The translations under genes and the position numbers were made by a program. From assembly GCA_031277045.1 (NCBI GenBank), contig JAISLX010000159.1, positions 1-18,444 on the forward strand: a stretch of 18,444 nucleotides of DNA, in the 5' to 3' direction. Every line of letters starts with the position of its first letter. The first letter of the stretch is position 1. Below are positions 1-7,738 of this stretch, piece by piece. This DNA is from Treponema sp. (lineage in GTDB: Bacteria > Spirochaetota > Spirochaetia > Treponematales > Breznakiellaceae). The notes under the pieces were generated by a model, which ran no database searches, was not told the origin of the DNA, and saw only the letters and a program-made list of their open reading frames with translations.

Positions 1-44
1 TGATTCGGAACAGAGGCTCGTTCGAATAGGAAGTTTATTATACC

Positions 45-119
45 GTCTGGTTTAATACCAAATTTTTGAAAGCGTTGCCTTGTTTGAGCCGGAGCAAGCT
101 CCGGGGTATTAAACCAGAC
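45..119. mobile_element. 75-bp MITE-like element with 15-bp terminal inverted repeats
   Basis: GTCTGGTTTAATACC at 45-59 is the exact reverse complement of GGTATTAAACCAGAC at 105-119, so the element is bounded by perfect 15-bp terminal inverted repeats. Just inside the right arm is a 7-bp hairpin, CCGGAGC-AA-GCTCCGG (89-104). No transposase is encoded and no clear target-site duplication is visible. Parts of the element recur elsewhere in the window: the left arm at 10339-10352, the hairpin plus arm at 17735-17754, and a variant at 17870-17896. It is therefore a non-autonomous repeat family. Whether it moves by itself cannot be told from this sequence. Confidence 0.6.
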
Positions 120-120
120 T

Positions 121-537
121 TTGCGAATAACCGCGCTTATCGGCACCCCGGACGGCGTTGTTTTTGAAACGCTTTCGCGCTACAAGAAGGCGCGGGAACT
201 TGCCGGAAAAGCCGAAGTGTACGCGCTGGTTTTAACCATGCTTGACGGCCCTGACCGGCAGCCGGAACTGTCGCGGCTTGCCAAAAAAGCGGACGATGTT
301 TTTGCCAGGGCAAAGACGCTCCCGGTGGATGTGCGGGTAACGGGGGATGTGGACGGTCAAATCAAGGCGGCCTTTGCCGGAGTTTTTACCGGGGCCGGGT
401 TCAGGACAGGAAACCGCAATTCGCGCTTTGCGCTCGAAGCTGTGCTGACTGTCACGCCGGTTGAGAAAAATCAGTATTTCAACGCACGGTACACAGTTGA
501 CGCGGGATTAAAAGACACGCAGACCGGCGCGGAATAA
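121..537 (+). pseudogene. Truncated LPP20-like lipoprotein fragment
   Basis: This is a 138-codon frame from a TTG at 121. The reading frame is open from 88, inside the repeat element, with a TGA at 85-87. The product looks like the C-terminal half of spirochaetal LPP20-type surface lipoproteins: a YALVLTMLD strand, a lysine/alanine-rich helix, then VDVRVTGDVDGQIKAAFAG and a strand-rich end. There is no signal peptide, lipobox Cys or N-terminal LPP20 region, because the frame starts directly after the right arm of the repeat. It stops at TAA 535-537, soon after GLKDTQTGAE, where I would expect the family to continue. No ribosome binding site precedes the TTG. I read it as a gene remnant cut at the 5' end by the repeat and probably at the 3' end too. 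The family call is from memory of sequence character and is tentative; it is probably not expressed as a functional protein. Confidence 0.45.
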
Positions 538-592
538 GACCACGAATATCACGGGATTTGCGGCGCCATTATATGTGTTTTCCGTAATTTTT

Positions 593-665
593 TGATCCTG
601 GGCCGAATCGGACGGCCGACCTGCCGCTTAGGAGGCGGCCGCTCTATCCACTGAGCTACAGGACC
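593..665 (-). tRNA. tRNA-Arg (anticodon CCT)
   Basis: The minus strand folds into a full 73-nt cloverleaf. The acceptor stem is GGTCCTG/CAGGATC with one G-U pair, and the D-stem is GCTC/GAGC. The anticodon arm is GCCGC-CTCCTAA-GCGGC, giving anticodon CCT at positions 34-36, which reads AGG. The T-arm is GGCCG-TCCGATT-CGGCC and the discriminator base is A. CCA is not encoded, so it must be added after transcription. No other tRNA lies next to it. Confidence 0.95.
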
Positions 666-683
666 CGCTGTGGCTGGAGCGTT

Positions 684-712
684 ATCGTAACACGGGGTCC
701 GGCAGGGGTCAA
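684..712 (-). promoter_or_regulatory. Promoter of tRNA-Arg
   Basis: On the minus strand, TTGACC (707-712) is followed by a 17-bp spacer and TACGAT (684-689). The -10 box ends 18 bp before the tRNA 5' end, which leaves room for a leader of about 10 nt removed by RNase P. Spacing and hexamers fit a housekeeping sigma-70 promoter. Confidence 0.65.
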
Positions 713-852
713 GGCGCCCAATGTCAGCGCATACAGGTGATATTGTCACAGCTGGGAAAAACCAGGGGGAGCAGATGTTGGGCGGGGTACCGGCGGTAAA
801 AACGCCATACACTGCATGGATTTTTACCACCGACAGGGCCCCTGGATTATGC

Positions 853-904
853 TAAACCCTGTTTTTAAGCGCTCGTAACGAGTGCCGTTGTGATATATGC
901 GCTG
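853..904. repeat. Short hairpin repeat, family B, copy 1
   Basis: The block starts with TAAACCCTGTTTTTAAGC and ends with ATATGCGCTG. Between them is a 7-bp hairpin, GCGCTCG-TAA-CGAGTGC (869-885), with one G-T wobble. A second copy with nearly the same ends but a different hairpin lies at 10254-10303. It sits directly upstream of the helicase gene. Confidence 0.55.
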
Positions 905-951
905 GCCCTGTTTTGAGGAAGCCTTTGTATAGTAATTCCCCCCTTTTTCGC

Positions 952-957
952 TATACT
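952..957 (+). promoter_or_regulatory. Possible -10 box upstream of the helicase gene
   Basis: TATACT lies exactly 9 nt before the ATG at 967. No convincing -35 hexamer is found at 16-18 bp. If it is used, transcription would start within a few bases of the ATG and the mRNA would be nearly leaderless. An AAGGA (961-965) is present but only 1 nt from the ATG, too close for ordinary Shine-Dalgarno use. Confidence 0.3.
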
Positions 958-966
958 CATAAGGAT

Positions 967-2772
967 ATGTCTACGGAAATATCTGGGAATGAGGCAAGCC
1001 GCAGCCCCGGTCCGCTTAAGCCGTTGATTGTGCAAAGCGATCGTACCCTGCTTCTTGATGTGCATGCCGCCGGCGCCGGGGAGGCCCGGGCGGCGATTAT
1101 GCCTTTTGCGGAGCTGGAAAAGTCCCCGGAACACATTCATACTTACCGGATTACTCCCCTTTCCCTGTGGAACGCCGCCAGCGCGGGATTTTCCCCCGCA
1201 GATATTGCCGCCGCTATTAGCGCCTACAGCCGTTATGAAATACCTTCCGGGATTTTGGAAAGTTTTACCGATACCATGTCCCGTTACGGGAAGATTCGGA
1301 TGGTTTCCCCCGATTCGGCGGTTTATAAAACGGGTGTCGACAACACGGCCGCCGGAACAACGTCTGCCGAAAAATCGGCTGCCGGAAAGCCGGGGGCTGA
1401 ACCGGTATCTTTGACGGATACGCTGTTTTTGATTTGTAAGGACGAAGCGATTGCCAAAGAGATCGCGGCGGCGGTATCTCTGGGGAAATACCTCCGGCCC
1501 GTGGATAGGGGCAGCGCGTTTTCCCTGCGGTTTATTGACCGGGGTACGGTAAAGCGGGAACTTATCCGTCTGGGCTGGCCGGTCCAGGATGAGGCCCCCT
1601 TTGTGCGGGGGGAGGATATATCCGTGGACCTGCGGCAGACCAGCCGCTCCGGGCGGCCCTTTGCCCCCCGCGATTACCAGGTGGACGCGGCGGCGGCAGT
1701 TTACGGGGACGGCGGCCCGGGAACGGGTTACGGGGTCATTGTGCTGCCCTGCGGTTCCGGAAAGACCGTGGTGGGCATGACCGTCATGTCCCTCCTGAAG
1801 ACCAATACCCTCATACTTACCCCCAATGTGGCGGCGGTGCATCAATGGATCGAAGAACTCCTCGACAAAACCAGCCTGGAACCGGAAAATATCGCGGAGT
1901 ACACCGGGGATTCCAAATCGGTAGCCCCGGTTACTATCGCCACTTACCAGATTATCACCTGGCGGCCCGACAGGGGGGGGGATTTCCCCCACTTCCGCCT
2001 GTTCCGGGAACGTCCCTGGGGGCTTATCATTTACGATGAAGTACACCTGCTTCCCGCGCCCGTGTTCCGGGTAACGGCGGAACTCCAGGCGGTGCGGCGT
2101 TTGGGACTTACGGCTACGCTGATTCGGGAAGACGGCGCGGAAGACGCGGTTTTTAGCCTGGTGGGACCCAAACGCTACGATGTGCCCTGGAAAGATCTGG
2201 AAGGCAAAGGCTGGATTGCGGAAGCTGTCTGCACGGAAATTCGCCTGGACCTGCCGGAAAATCTCAAGATACCCTACGCGGTGGCCACTCCCCGGGAGAA
2301 ATACCGCATTGCCAGCGAAAATCCCCGCAAAGAAGACGCGGTCCGGCAGTTGGTGGAAAACCACACCGAGGATCAAATCCTTGTGATCGGCCAGTACATC
2401 ACCCAACTGGAATCCCTGGCCCGGCTGCTTAAAGTTCCGCTGATCACCGGAAAAACGGCGAACCCCGAACGGGAGCGGATCTACGCCGCGTTTAAGAAGG
2501 GGGAAGTCCGGGTAATTGTGGTGTCCCGTGTGGCCAACTTCGCCATTGATCTGCCCGACGCTTCCTGCGCTATCCAGGTTTCCGGGGCGTTCGGCTCCCG
2601 CCAGGAGGAAGCTCAGCGGCTGGGGCGGATTCTGCGGCCCAAAGGCGGCAGAAACGCCTGGTTCTACACGCTGGTATCCCATTATACCGTGGAAGAAGAC
2701 TTTGCGGCCAACCGGCAAAAGTTCCTGGCGGAACAGGGCTACAAATACTCCATTCAGCACTGGGCTGTCTGA
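967..2772 (+). CDS. xpb: XPB/Rad25-type superfamily 2 DNA helicase
   Basis: This 601-aa protein has the motifs of an ATP-dependent 3'-5' DNA translocase of the XPB (ERCC3/Rad25) family. Residues 1-230 form an N-terminal region of the kind seen in bacterial XPB. Near residue 238 is the Q-motif-like stretch RPFAPRDYQVDAA. Walker A is PCGSGKT (Lys266), motif II is DEVH (357-360), and LTATLIREDG carries motif III plus the RED motif typical of XPB. Motif VI is QRLGRILRP (550-558). Length matches bacterial XPB. I prefer the ATG at 967. The frame also opens at a TTG at 913, but that lies at the edge of a repeat and would add 18 unremarkable residues. The stop overlaps the next start by one base (TGATG), so the two are probably translationally coupled. 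The likely role is DNA repair or remodelling. A run of nine G at 1973-1981 lies in the coding region between the two ATPase motifs. Confidence 0.9.
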   Translation: MSTEISGNEASRSPGPLKPLIVQSDRTLLLDVHAAGAGEARAAIMPFAELEKSPEHIHTYRITPLSLWNAASAGFSPADIAAAISAYSRYEIPSGILESFTDTMSRYGKIRMVSPDSAVYKTGVDNTAAGTTSAEKSAAGKPGAEPVSLTDTLFLICKDEAIAKEIAAAVSLGKYLRPVDRGSAFSLRFIDRGTVKRELIRLGWPVQDEAPFVRGEDISVDLRQTSRSGRPFAPRDYQVDAAAAVYGDGGPGTGYGVIVLPCGSGKTVVGMTVMSLLKTNTLILTPNVAAVHQWIEELLDKTSLEPENIAEYTGDSKSVAPVTIATYQIITWRPDRGGDFPHFRLFRERPWGLIIYDEVHLLPAPVFRVTAELQAVRRLGLTATLIREDGAEDAVFSLVGPKRYDVPWKDLEGKGWIAEAVCTEIRLDLPENLKIPYAVATPREKYRIASENPRKEDAVRQLVENHTEDQILVIGQYITQLESLARLLKVPLITGKTANPERERIYAAFKKGEVRVIVVSRVANFAIDLPDASCAIQVSGAFGSRQEEAQRLGRILRPKGGRNAWFYTLVSHYTVEEDFAANRQKFLAEQGYKYSIQHWAV

Positions 2773-5063
2773 TGGGAATTTTTCACGGCTGGGACCAATG
2801 GAAGTCCGCGATGATGACACTGCCGGAGGACACTTTTTTTGATCTTCTACGGAGCGTCTTTGGGAATGTAAAAACCCCCTTCAACAAGCAGAATCTTCTT
2901 TCCGATTTGGCGGCCTTTCTTTCCCGTGACGATATTCGCCGGAACATTGCCGCCTACATTGACGAAGCGGACGCTCAGGTTATCGCGGCGGTAGCCCTGC
3001 TGGGAAATCCCACAGCGTCGGAACTGGAACAGTTCTTTGCCGGGGATGGCATGGGAATTCCCGCCCTTTTGCTTAACCTGGAGGAGCGGTTCATTCTTTA
3101 CCGTTACCGGGAGGGCGGCATACTCCGTCTGGGCCTTAATCCAGTGCTGGAACCTGTACTCGCGGTCATCGCGGAAGATCGGTCGAGGATTTTTCCTTCC
3201 CAGGCTCTTGAAGATAAGGGAGATTGCGCCGGCGGCCAGGGGGAATGTTTCCCGGACGGCAGGTTTTTCGCGGCGCTTGTTTCGTTTGTTCTGGAGGAGG
3301 GGAGCCTGTTCAGGCCTGGCCGGACGGAAAACCGCCTGCGTAAGAAAATCCAGGATTCAGGCCGGCGGCTTTTTCCCGGCGTAGATCTGGAACAGGCAAT
3401 CCGGGGACTCCTCTGTCTGGGTCTGTGCCGTCCCGCCATATCCGGTGGCGCGGTTCTGCCGGAGGATCCCCCTGATGCCGCGTCCACCGCGCCTTCAGGC
3501 GCTGTACCGGGCCCGGAAGGGGAAGTTTTAAAACCGGACGAGCGTGTTCTGGGCGCCTTCGCGGCCCTTGAACCCCGCCACCGGCAAATCTACTGGGCGG
3601 CGGGGCTCTGCCTGGGGGCGGATCCCGCGCCGGAGTATCACCTGATCCGGGGAAAGATACGCAGTCTGGCCCGGCTTACTTGCAGGTTCCTGGATTTTTT
3701 GAGTCCGGGCCGTCTTTATCCGCCGCAAACCCTGCGCCGCATTCTCTTTTCCCTGGAGCGGGAAGAACATGCCGCCGCCGGTCTGCGGGAGGATTCCGGT
3801 TTTACGCAGGCCGCGGGTTTTTTAACAACCGGGGCCTTGTGCGCGGCGCTGGTACAGGCGGGCCTGCTGCGTGGTACGCCCCAGGCTTATGGCCTGCCGG
3901 CTTCCGCGCCGGTCTCCGCCGGGCGGGATATTCCCCCAGGACCCGGCGTTTCCGGGGGCATTCCCGTGGAGCCCGGCGCCCCGGTTCTGGCGCTGGACGC
4001 TCCCCTTTTCTGCCTGGTGTACCCCGGCATTGATTGTGCCGATGCCCTGGCCCTGGCCTTTTTTTCGATAGTGCGGGAAACAGGCCCGGTTTTCCGTTTT
4101 GAGATAACCCGGGAATCCTGCCTGCGTGGTTTTGAGCGGGGCATGGGCGCCGCGGATATGGGGAAACTTCTAACCCGGCTTTCGGGGAACCGTCTGGAAC
4201 CATCGCTGCTGTGGACCCTGGAGGATTGGGAAAAACGGTCCGCCGAGGTTTCCCTTTTTGAGGGGGCTGTTCTGGTCCTTTCTCCGGAACGGTATTATTT
4301 GGCGGAGGCCGAACCCCTGGCAAGCCTAATCCGGCGGGAACTGGTGCCGGGGCTGTACCTGCTTGATTCGGGGGACCTTGCGGCGGATGCGCTGCGCCGG
4401 GCCGGGGTGGATATTTTTACCCGCCAGCGGGGACGGCCGGCGGCGGCATGGGACGCCGAAGAGATCCCTGCCGCCGCCGCGATCCACGCACTTTTTCCCC
4501 CCCCGGAAAAACAGCCCGCAGGGTATCAGGACACCGAAAGCTCTGCTATGATGAACACAGTGGCGCCGGAAACCCCGGAGCCGGTTCCCCCGCGCGGGAA
4601 TAGTGAGGCGGAAGCCTTAAAGACGCAGTTCCACCAGGTTTTAAACGGCCGCGCCCTTTCCGCGCCGGAGCGAAATGAGCTGGCTTCCCGCGTGGAACGG
4701 AAACTGGTGCTTGCCGAATCCCAGCTTAGTTCCGCTTCGGTCCGGGGTGAAAAGCTGGAGGCCCGTAACCTGGATTATGTGGGCAAGGCTTCCATAGCGA
4801 AGTATGCCATAAGCTCGCGCTCCCTTGTGGAGGTGGTGTGGCCCGCCGGGGACGGGGAACAGCGTATGGTGGGCATGCCCCTGGCCCTGGAAAAATCCGG
4901 GAAGGAAAGCATCCTGGTGATCGAGGATTCCCGCGTCCAGGGAGAGGCGGAAACGCCGGGCGGGAGCGCGGATATTGTTCGCGTCCCTGGGGATACTATT
5001 CGTATCCCCTTGGGAAAGATAAGCCTTGTGCGGCGGATAAAAAAATCAATGTTTGAAACATAA
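2772..5063 (+). CDS. XPB partner protein with Helicase_C_3 and WYL-like regions
   Basis: This 763-aa cytosolic protein has no helicase motifs of its own. Residues 1-230 are helical. Two Pro/Ala-rich linkers follow, near 230-255 and 580-610. Residues about 404-547 (from VLALDAPLFCLVYPG to LRRAGVDIF) match the pattern of Helicase_C_3, the domain related to the XPB/Ssl2 N-terminus. Residues about 665-758 have the strand order of a WYL-like barrel (SLVEVVW, then GMPLALEK, ILVIED, IPLGKISLVRRI). In Mycobacterium, Rv0862c is a Helicase_C_3 protein encoded beside the XPB gene Rv0861c, so this looks like the same partnership. It probably binds or regulates the helicase; that is inference. The ATG overlaps the helicase stop. 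A second in-frame start pair (MM, 2811) gives a 750-aa form and cannot be excluded. A run of eight C at 4497-4504 is a possible slippage site. Confidence 0.75.
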   Translation: MGIFHGWDQWKSAMMTLPEDTFFDLLRSVFGNVKTPFNKQNLLSDLAAFLSRDDIRRNIAAYIDEADAQVIAAVALLGNPTASELEQFFAGDGMGIPALLLNLEERFILYRYREGGILRLGLNPVLEPVLAVIAEDRSRIFPSQALEDKGDCAGGQGECFPDGRFFAALVSFVLEEGSLFRPGRTENRLRKKIQDSGRRLFPGVDLEQAIRGLLCLGLCRPAISGGAVLPEDPPDAASTAPSGAVPGPEGEVLKPDERVLGAFAALEPRHRQIYWAAGLCLGADPAPEYHLIRGKIRSLARLTCRFLDFLSPGRLYPPQTLRRILFSLEREEHAAAGLREDSGFTQAAGFLTTGALCAALVQAGLLRGTPQAYGLPASAPVSAGRDIPPGPGVSGGIPVEPGAPVLALDAPLFCLVYPGIDCADALALAFFSIVRETGPVFRFEITRESCLRGFERGMGAADMGKLLTRLSGNRLEPSLLWTLEDWEKRSAEVSLFEGAVLVLSPERYYLAEAEPLASLIRRELVPGLYLLDSGDLAADALRRAGVDIFTRQRGRPAAAWDAEEIPAAAAIHALFPPPEKQPAGYQDTESSAMMNTVAPETPEPVPPRGNSEAEALKTQFHQVLNGRALSAPERNELASRVERKLVLAESQLSSASVRGEKLEARNLDYVGKASIAKYAISSRSLVEVVWPAGDGEQRMVGMPLALEKSGKESILVIEDSRVQGEAETPGGSADIVRVPGDTIRIPLGKISLVRRIKKSMFET

Positions 5064-5089
5064 ATACAAGCCCGCCGGGGAAGGAGGGC

Positions 5090-5095
5090 AAGGAG
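5090..5095 (+). promoter_or_regulatory. Strong ribosome binding site for the NYN gene
   Basis: AAGGAG ends 6 nt before the ATG at 5102. It fixes the start and lets this third gene be translated independently although it lies only 38 nt after the previous stop. A second AAGGAGG-like stretch (5081-5087) lies just upstream. Confidence 0.7.
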
Positions 5096-5101
5096 AAAAA
5101 T

Positions 5102-5887
5102 ATGCCATTGTTGCCGTTTTCCAGCGCCGGCCAGCAGACGGAACTGAGCCAGGCGAAGCTGGCGGTTTTGATTGACGCGGACAATACCCAGCCCGCGATT
5201 ATCGAGGGGCTTTTGGACGAAGTTGCCAAGTACGGAGTGGCCAGCGTAAAACGGATTTACGGCGACTGGACCAGCAATAACCTGCGATCCTGGAAAGACA
5301 AACTGCTGGAATACGCGATACAGCCAATACAACAGTTTTCCTACACCACCGGGAAAAACGCCACCGACTCCGCCATGATTATTGACGCGATGGACCTGCT
5401 GTACAGTGAAAAGCTGGACGGCTTTTGTATTGTTTCAAGCGATTCGGATTTTACCCGGCTTGCCGCCCGGATTCGGGAAAGCGGCCGTATGGTGTACGGC
5501 TTTGGGGAAAAGAAAACTCCCCGGGCCTTTGTGTCTGTCTGCGATAAATTTATCTACACAGAAATACTGCGGGATAACCAGGATGAGCCTGAAGAAGACG
5601 ACAGCCGGCCGGCCTCCCGCGCACGGAAGGAGTTTAAGCCTGACCGGCGGCTCCTTAAACTGCTGCGCGATGTGGTGGACGATCTGGCCGATGAATCCGG
5701 ATGGGCCTATCTGGGCTCGGTGGGGCAGAAAATAAGTCTGCGCTCCGCGGACTTTGACCCCCGGAACTATGGCTTTAAAAAACTGGGCGATCTGTTCCGT
5801 GCGGTTCCCCAGTTTGAAACCGAGGAAAGACCGCAGGAAAACGGAACGGGCCGCCAGGTTTACATCAGGTGGAAAAAGCGCAAATAG
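5102..5887 (+). CDS. NYN-domain putative ribonuclease with OST-HTH/LOTUS domain
   Basis: This 261-aa soluble protein has two domains. Residues 20-155 form a NYN (PIN-like) nuclease domain with the expected metal-binding acids: LIDADNT (Asp25, Asp27), TDSAMIIDAMD (Asp89, Asp95) and SSDSDF (Asp114, Asp116). Residues about 182-258 match an OST-HTH/LOTUS winged helix, running from DRRLLKLLRDVVDDL to RQVYIRWKK. An acidic linker (EPEEDD, 162-167) separates them. NYN domains typically cut RNA and LOTUS domains bind RNA, for example G-quadruplexes, or recruit helicases, so RNA turnover or processing is the likely role. It follows the helicase pair by 38 nt on the same strand, and that placement suggests a shared function or at least a shared transcript. 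Its stop lies 9 bp from the stop of the convergent operon, with no room for a terminator hairpin between them. Confidence 0.88.
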   Translation: MPLLPFSSAGQQTELSQAKLAVLIDADNTQPAIIEGLLDEVAKYGVASVKRIYGDWTSNNLRSWKDKLLEYAIQPIQQFSYTTGKNATDSAMIIDAMDLLYSEKLDGFCIVSSDSDFTRLAARIRESGRMVYGFGEKKTPRAFVSVCDKFIYTEILRDNQDEPEEDDSRPASRARKEFKPDRRLLKLLRDVVDDLADESGWAYLGSVGQKISLRSADFDPRNYGFKKLGDLFRAVPQFETEERPQENGTGRQVYIRWKKRK

Positions 5888-5896
5888 CAGCAATTT

Positions 5897-7738
5897 TTAA
5901 CTCTGTCCGGTAATTTCTTCCACAAGACGGCGGAATTCGCGCTGGGTTTCTTTGTCCGGGGCGGCGGGGCCGTAGAGGGCTTCCTCGAAAATTGCGCCGC
6001 AGCGCAGGATGGCGCCGGATTCTTCGCCGGGGGAACGGCCCGGCGGCGGGTTCGGGGGCGTCGCGGGGGCACGGGAGGAATTTGGCGTTTCCGCGGGGTC
6101 CGGGGCGCCGCTGGGGGCTTGGCTGTTCCCCCGCGGAGGGGGGGAGGCCCAGACCGCGGGCGGGCTGGGCCGGGGGGGGAGGCTTCCCCCCTCATGATCC
6201 AGGGCGGGCTTTGAACAGCGCGCGGCCAGGAGCGCGCAGAATTCACCGGGGCCCAGGCTGGGTTTCCAACTGGTTTGGCGGTTCCGCTCTCCCCACAGGA
6301 TAAGACGGGCAAACAGGCTAAGGCTTTGCCGCAGTTCCCGTTTCCGGGCTTTGGACCAGGCAGCAAGAAGGTCTTCAGTCATGTTTTGAAGTTCCCCGCC
6401 GGTAATGTTGAGCCGCACGGCGGGGGAACGGCCCAGCGAACCCAGAAAGTTTTGGATGGCCCGTTTTAGGCCGGCTAGTCCGCCGCGGACAAGGCGGAAT
6501 ATTTTGAGGGCGAAGGGGATTTTGTCTGAACCGGCTTTGATGCCAAAGAGGGGTTTTATCATGAACCACAGAAACGCCGCGATGATCAGGGCCAGGGCGA
6601 TGTAAGGGAGGTAACTCCAGAAGGGCCAGGGTTCTGTTTCTTCTACTCCAAGGGTTTGGGCGAGGGTCTGGGCATCGAAAGACATGGGGAAGGTTTGCGG
6701 GGCTGGTTCGGGGGGGCGTTCCAGCGGCTGGCCGGGCTGGCTGAGGATCCGGGTGAGCCAGGCAAAGAAGGCGGCGATAATGGCGACGGGGAGGAGGTTG
6801 TTGTTTGAGGCGCAGAGGGCCGCAAGCAGTCCGGCGGCGGCGCAGAACAACATTCCGGCCCCCGCGCGTTTGCGGCGTTCCGGGCTGGGGACGGCGATGC
6901 CTTCGCCGGCGAAGTACTGTTCCTGGCGGAACAGGCCAAAGAGGGAAAAAACCGCCGCCGCCGTCACGATGACCAGCATGGTAAGGGCGCGCTGAAAGAT
7001 CGAAAGCGGTGCGCGGAGGAAGCCGCAGACAAGGGTCAGGACAAAAACGATGCCCAGTTGAATGCTGTAATGCCGGGCTATTGAGCGGCTCTGTGTGTCC
7101 ACCCCGGTCATAACGCTTGAATCTTCCAGCATGATCCGCCGCAGTTCTTCGCCCCGGTAGCGGCGCAGGTGCTGTTCAAAGATTTCCCGCGCCCGGAACA
7201 GGTCCCGCAGGCGGATGACGAAAACCCAGATGTACAGGGCCGCCAGGGACGCGGTGATGTTTCCCGCAGCCGGGAAAAACTGCCGCGCCAAACCCGGCAG
7301 GCTGAAGGGAAGTTTGGGGGACAGGAAGGACGAGAGCAGGTAGGCGGCGATGATGGCCAGAATTCCTCCCCGGATGTGGGCGGCGCTGTGGCTGGTCCGG
7401 GGGTCCAGAAATTCCAGATAAAGGGTTACCGCCGCGCTGACGAACAGGGCGGGTGTGTAGATTTCCAGAGCCAGGGCGGGACCGGAAAGGGAAAGCGCCG
7501 GCAGCAAACGGCGGATTAGGGCCAGGATTGCGGGCAGCAGGCAGACCAGGACGGACCAGGGCAGGTACAGGGCCAGCGCCCGGTAAAGGGGGTTACCCGG
7601 CGCCGCGTGAGTATCCGGAAGGCCGGCCTGGTCTTCCGCGCTGCCCAGGCCGTCCGCCCGGAACCGTCCGCCCGGTGGTTCCCGCCGGGGCGGGGCGTTT
7701 GTGTTGTCCGGCTGTCCGGGTCCGCTAGAGGATGTCAT
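5897..7738 (-). CDS. Multi-pass membrane protein with DUF4129-like C-terminus
   Basis: This 613-aa protein is last in the moxR operon. After a polar, Pro/Gly-rich N-terminus (1-50) come about eight predicted membrane helices (near 53-75, 86-110, 122-140, 160-178, 224-241, 250-270, 292-330 and 376-395). The cytosolic or periplasmic tail has the two signatures of DUF4129: LFARLILWGERNRQTSWKPSLGPGEF (in part 476-500) and IFEEALYGPAA (583-593). Between them is a Pro/Ser/Gly-rich insert (about 515-575) with runs of C on the coding strand (6172-6179 and 6138-6144). No transglutaminase Cys-His-Asp core is present, though family members often carry one. The ATG lies inside the DUF58 gene (14-nt overlap) with GGGAAGG 5 nt upstream, so translation is probably coupled. 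The likely role is an envelope component working with MoxR and DUF58. Confidence 0.7.
   Translation of the reverse strand: MTSSSGPGQPDNTNAPPRREPPGGRFRADGLGSAEDQAGLPDTHAAPGNPLYRALALYLPWSVLVCLLPAILALIRRLLPALSLSGPALALEIYTPALFVSAAVTLYLEFLDPRTSHSAAHIRGGILAIIAAYLLSSFLSPKLPFSLPGLARQFFPAAGNITASLAALYIWVFVIRLRDLFRAREIFEQHLRRYRGEELRRIMLEDSSVMTGVDTQSRSIARHYSIQLGIVFVLTLVCGFLRAPLSIFQRALTMLVIVTAAAVFSLFGLFRQEQYFAGEGIAVPSPERRKRAGAGMLFCAAAGLLAALCASNNNLLPVAIIAAFFAWLTRILSQPGQPLERPPEPAPQTFPMSFDAQTLAQTLGVEETEPWPFWSYLPYIALALIIAAFLWFMIKPLFGIKAGSDKIPFALKIFRLVRGGLAGLKRAIQNFLGSLGRSPAVRLNITGGELQNMTEDLLAAWSKARKRELRQSLSLFARLILWGERNRQTSWKPSLGPGEFCALLAARCSKPALDHEGGSLPPRPSPPAVWASPPPRGNSQAPSGAPDPAETPNSSRAPATPPNPPPGRSPGEESGAILRCGAIFEEALYGPAAPDKETQREFRRLVEEITGQS

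Noticed and set aside
549..830. Minus-strand frame containing VAQWIERPPPKRQVGRP
   Set aside because: This peptide is the well-known false translation of a tRNA gene; here it comes from the tRNA-Arg and its promoter.
913..966. TTG at 913 as the helicase start
   Set aside because: It lies at the end of a repeat and adds 18 residues without conservation features. The ATG at 967 gives a length typical of bacterial XPB.
865..2820. A 651-codon open frame on the minus strand across the whole helicase gene
   Set aside because: It mirrors the helicase codons, has no family motif, a low-complexity Gly/Pro/Arg-rich composition and no ribosome binding site. Long antisense frames are common opposite G+C-rich genes.
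5992..6303. Plus-strand frames rich in Gly and Arg opposite the DUF4129-like tail
   Set aside because: They are the antisense of the Pro-rich insert and only reflect its base composition.
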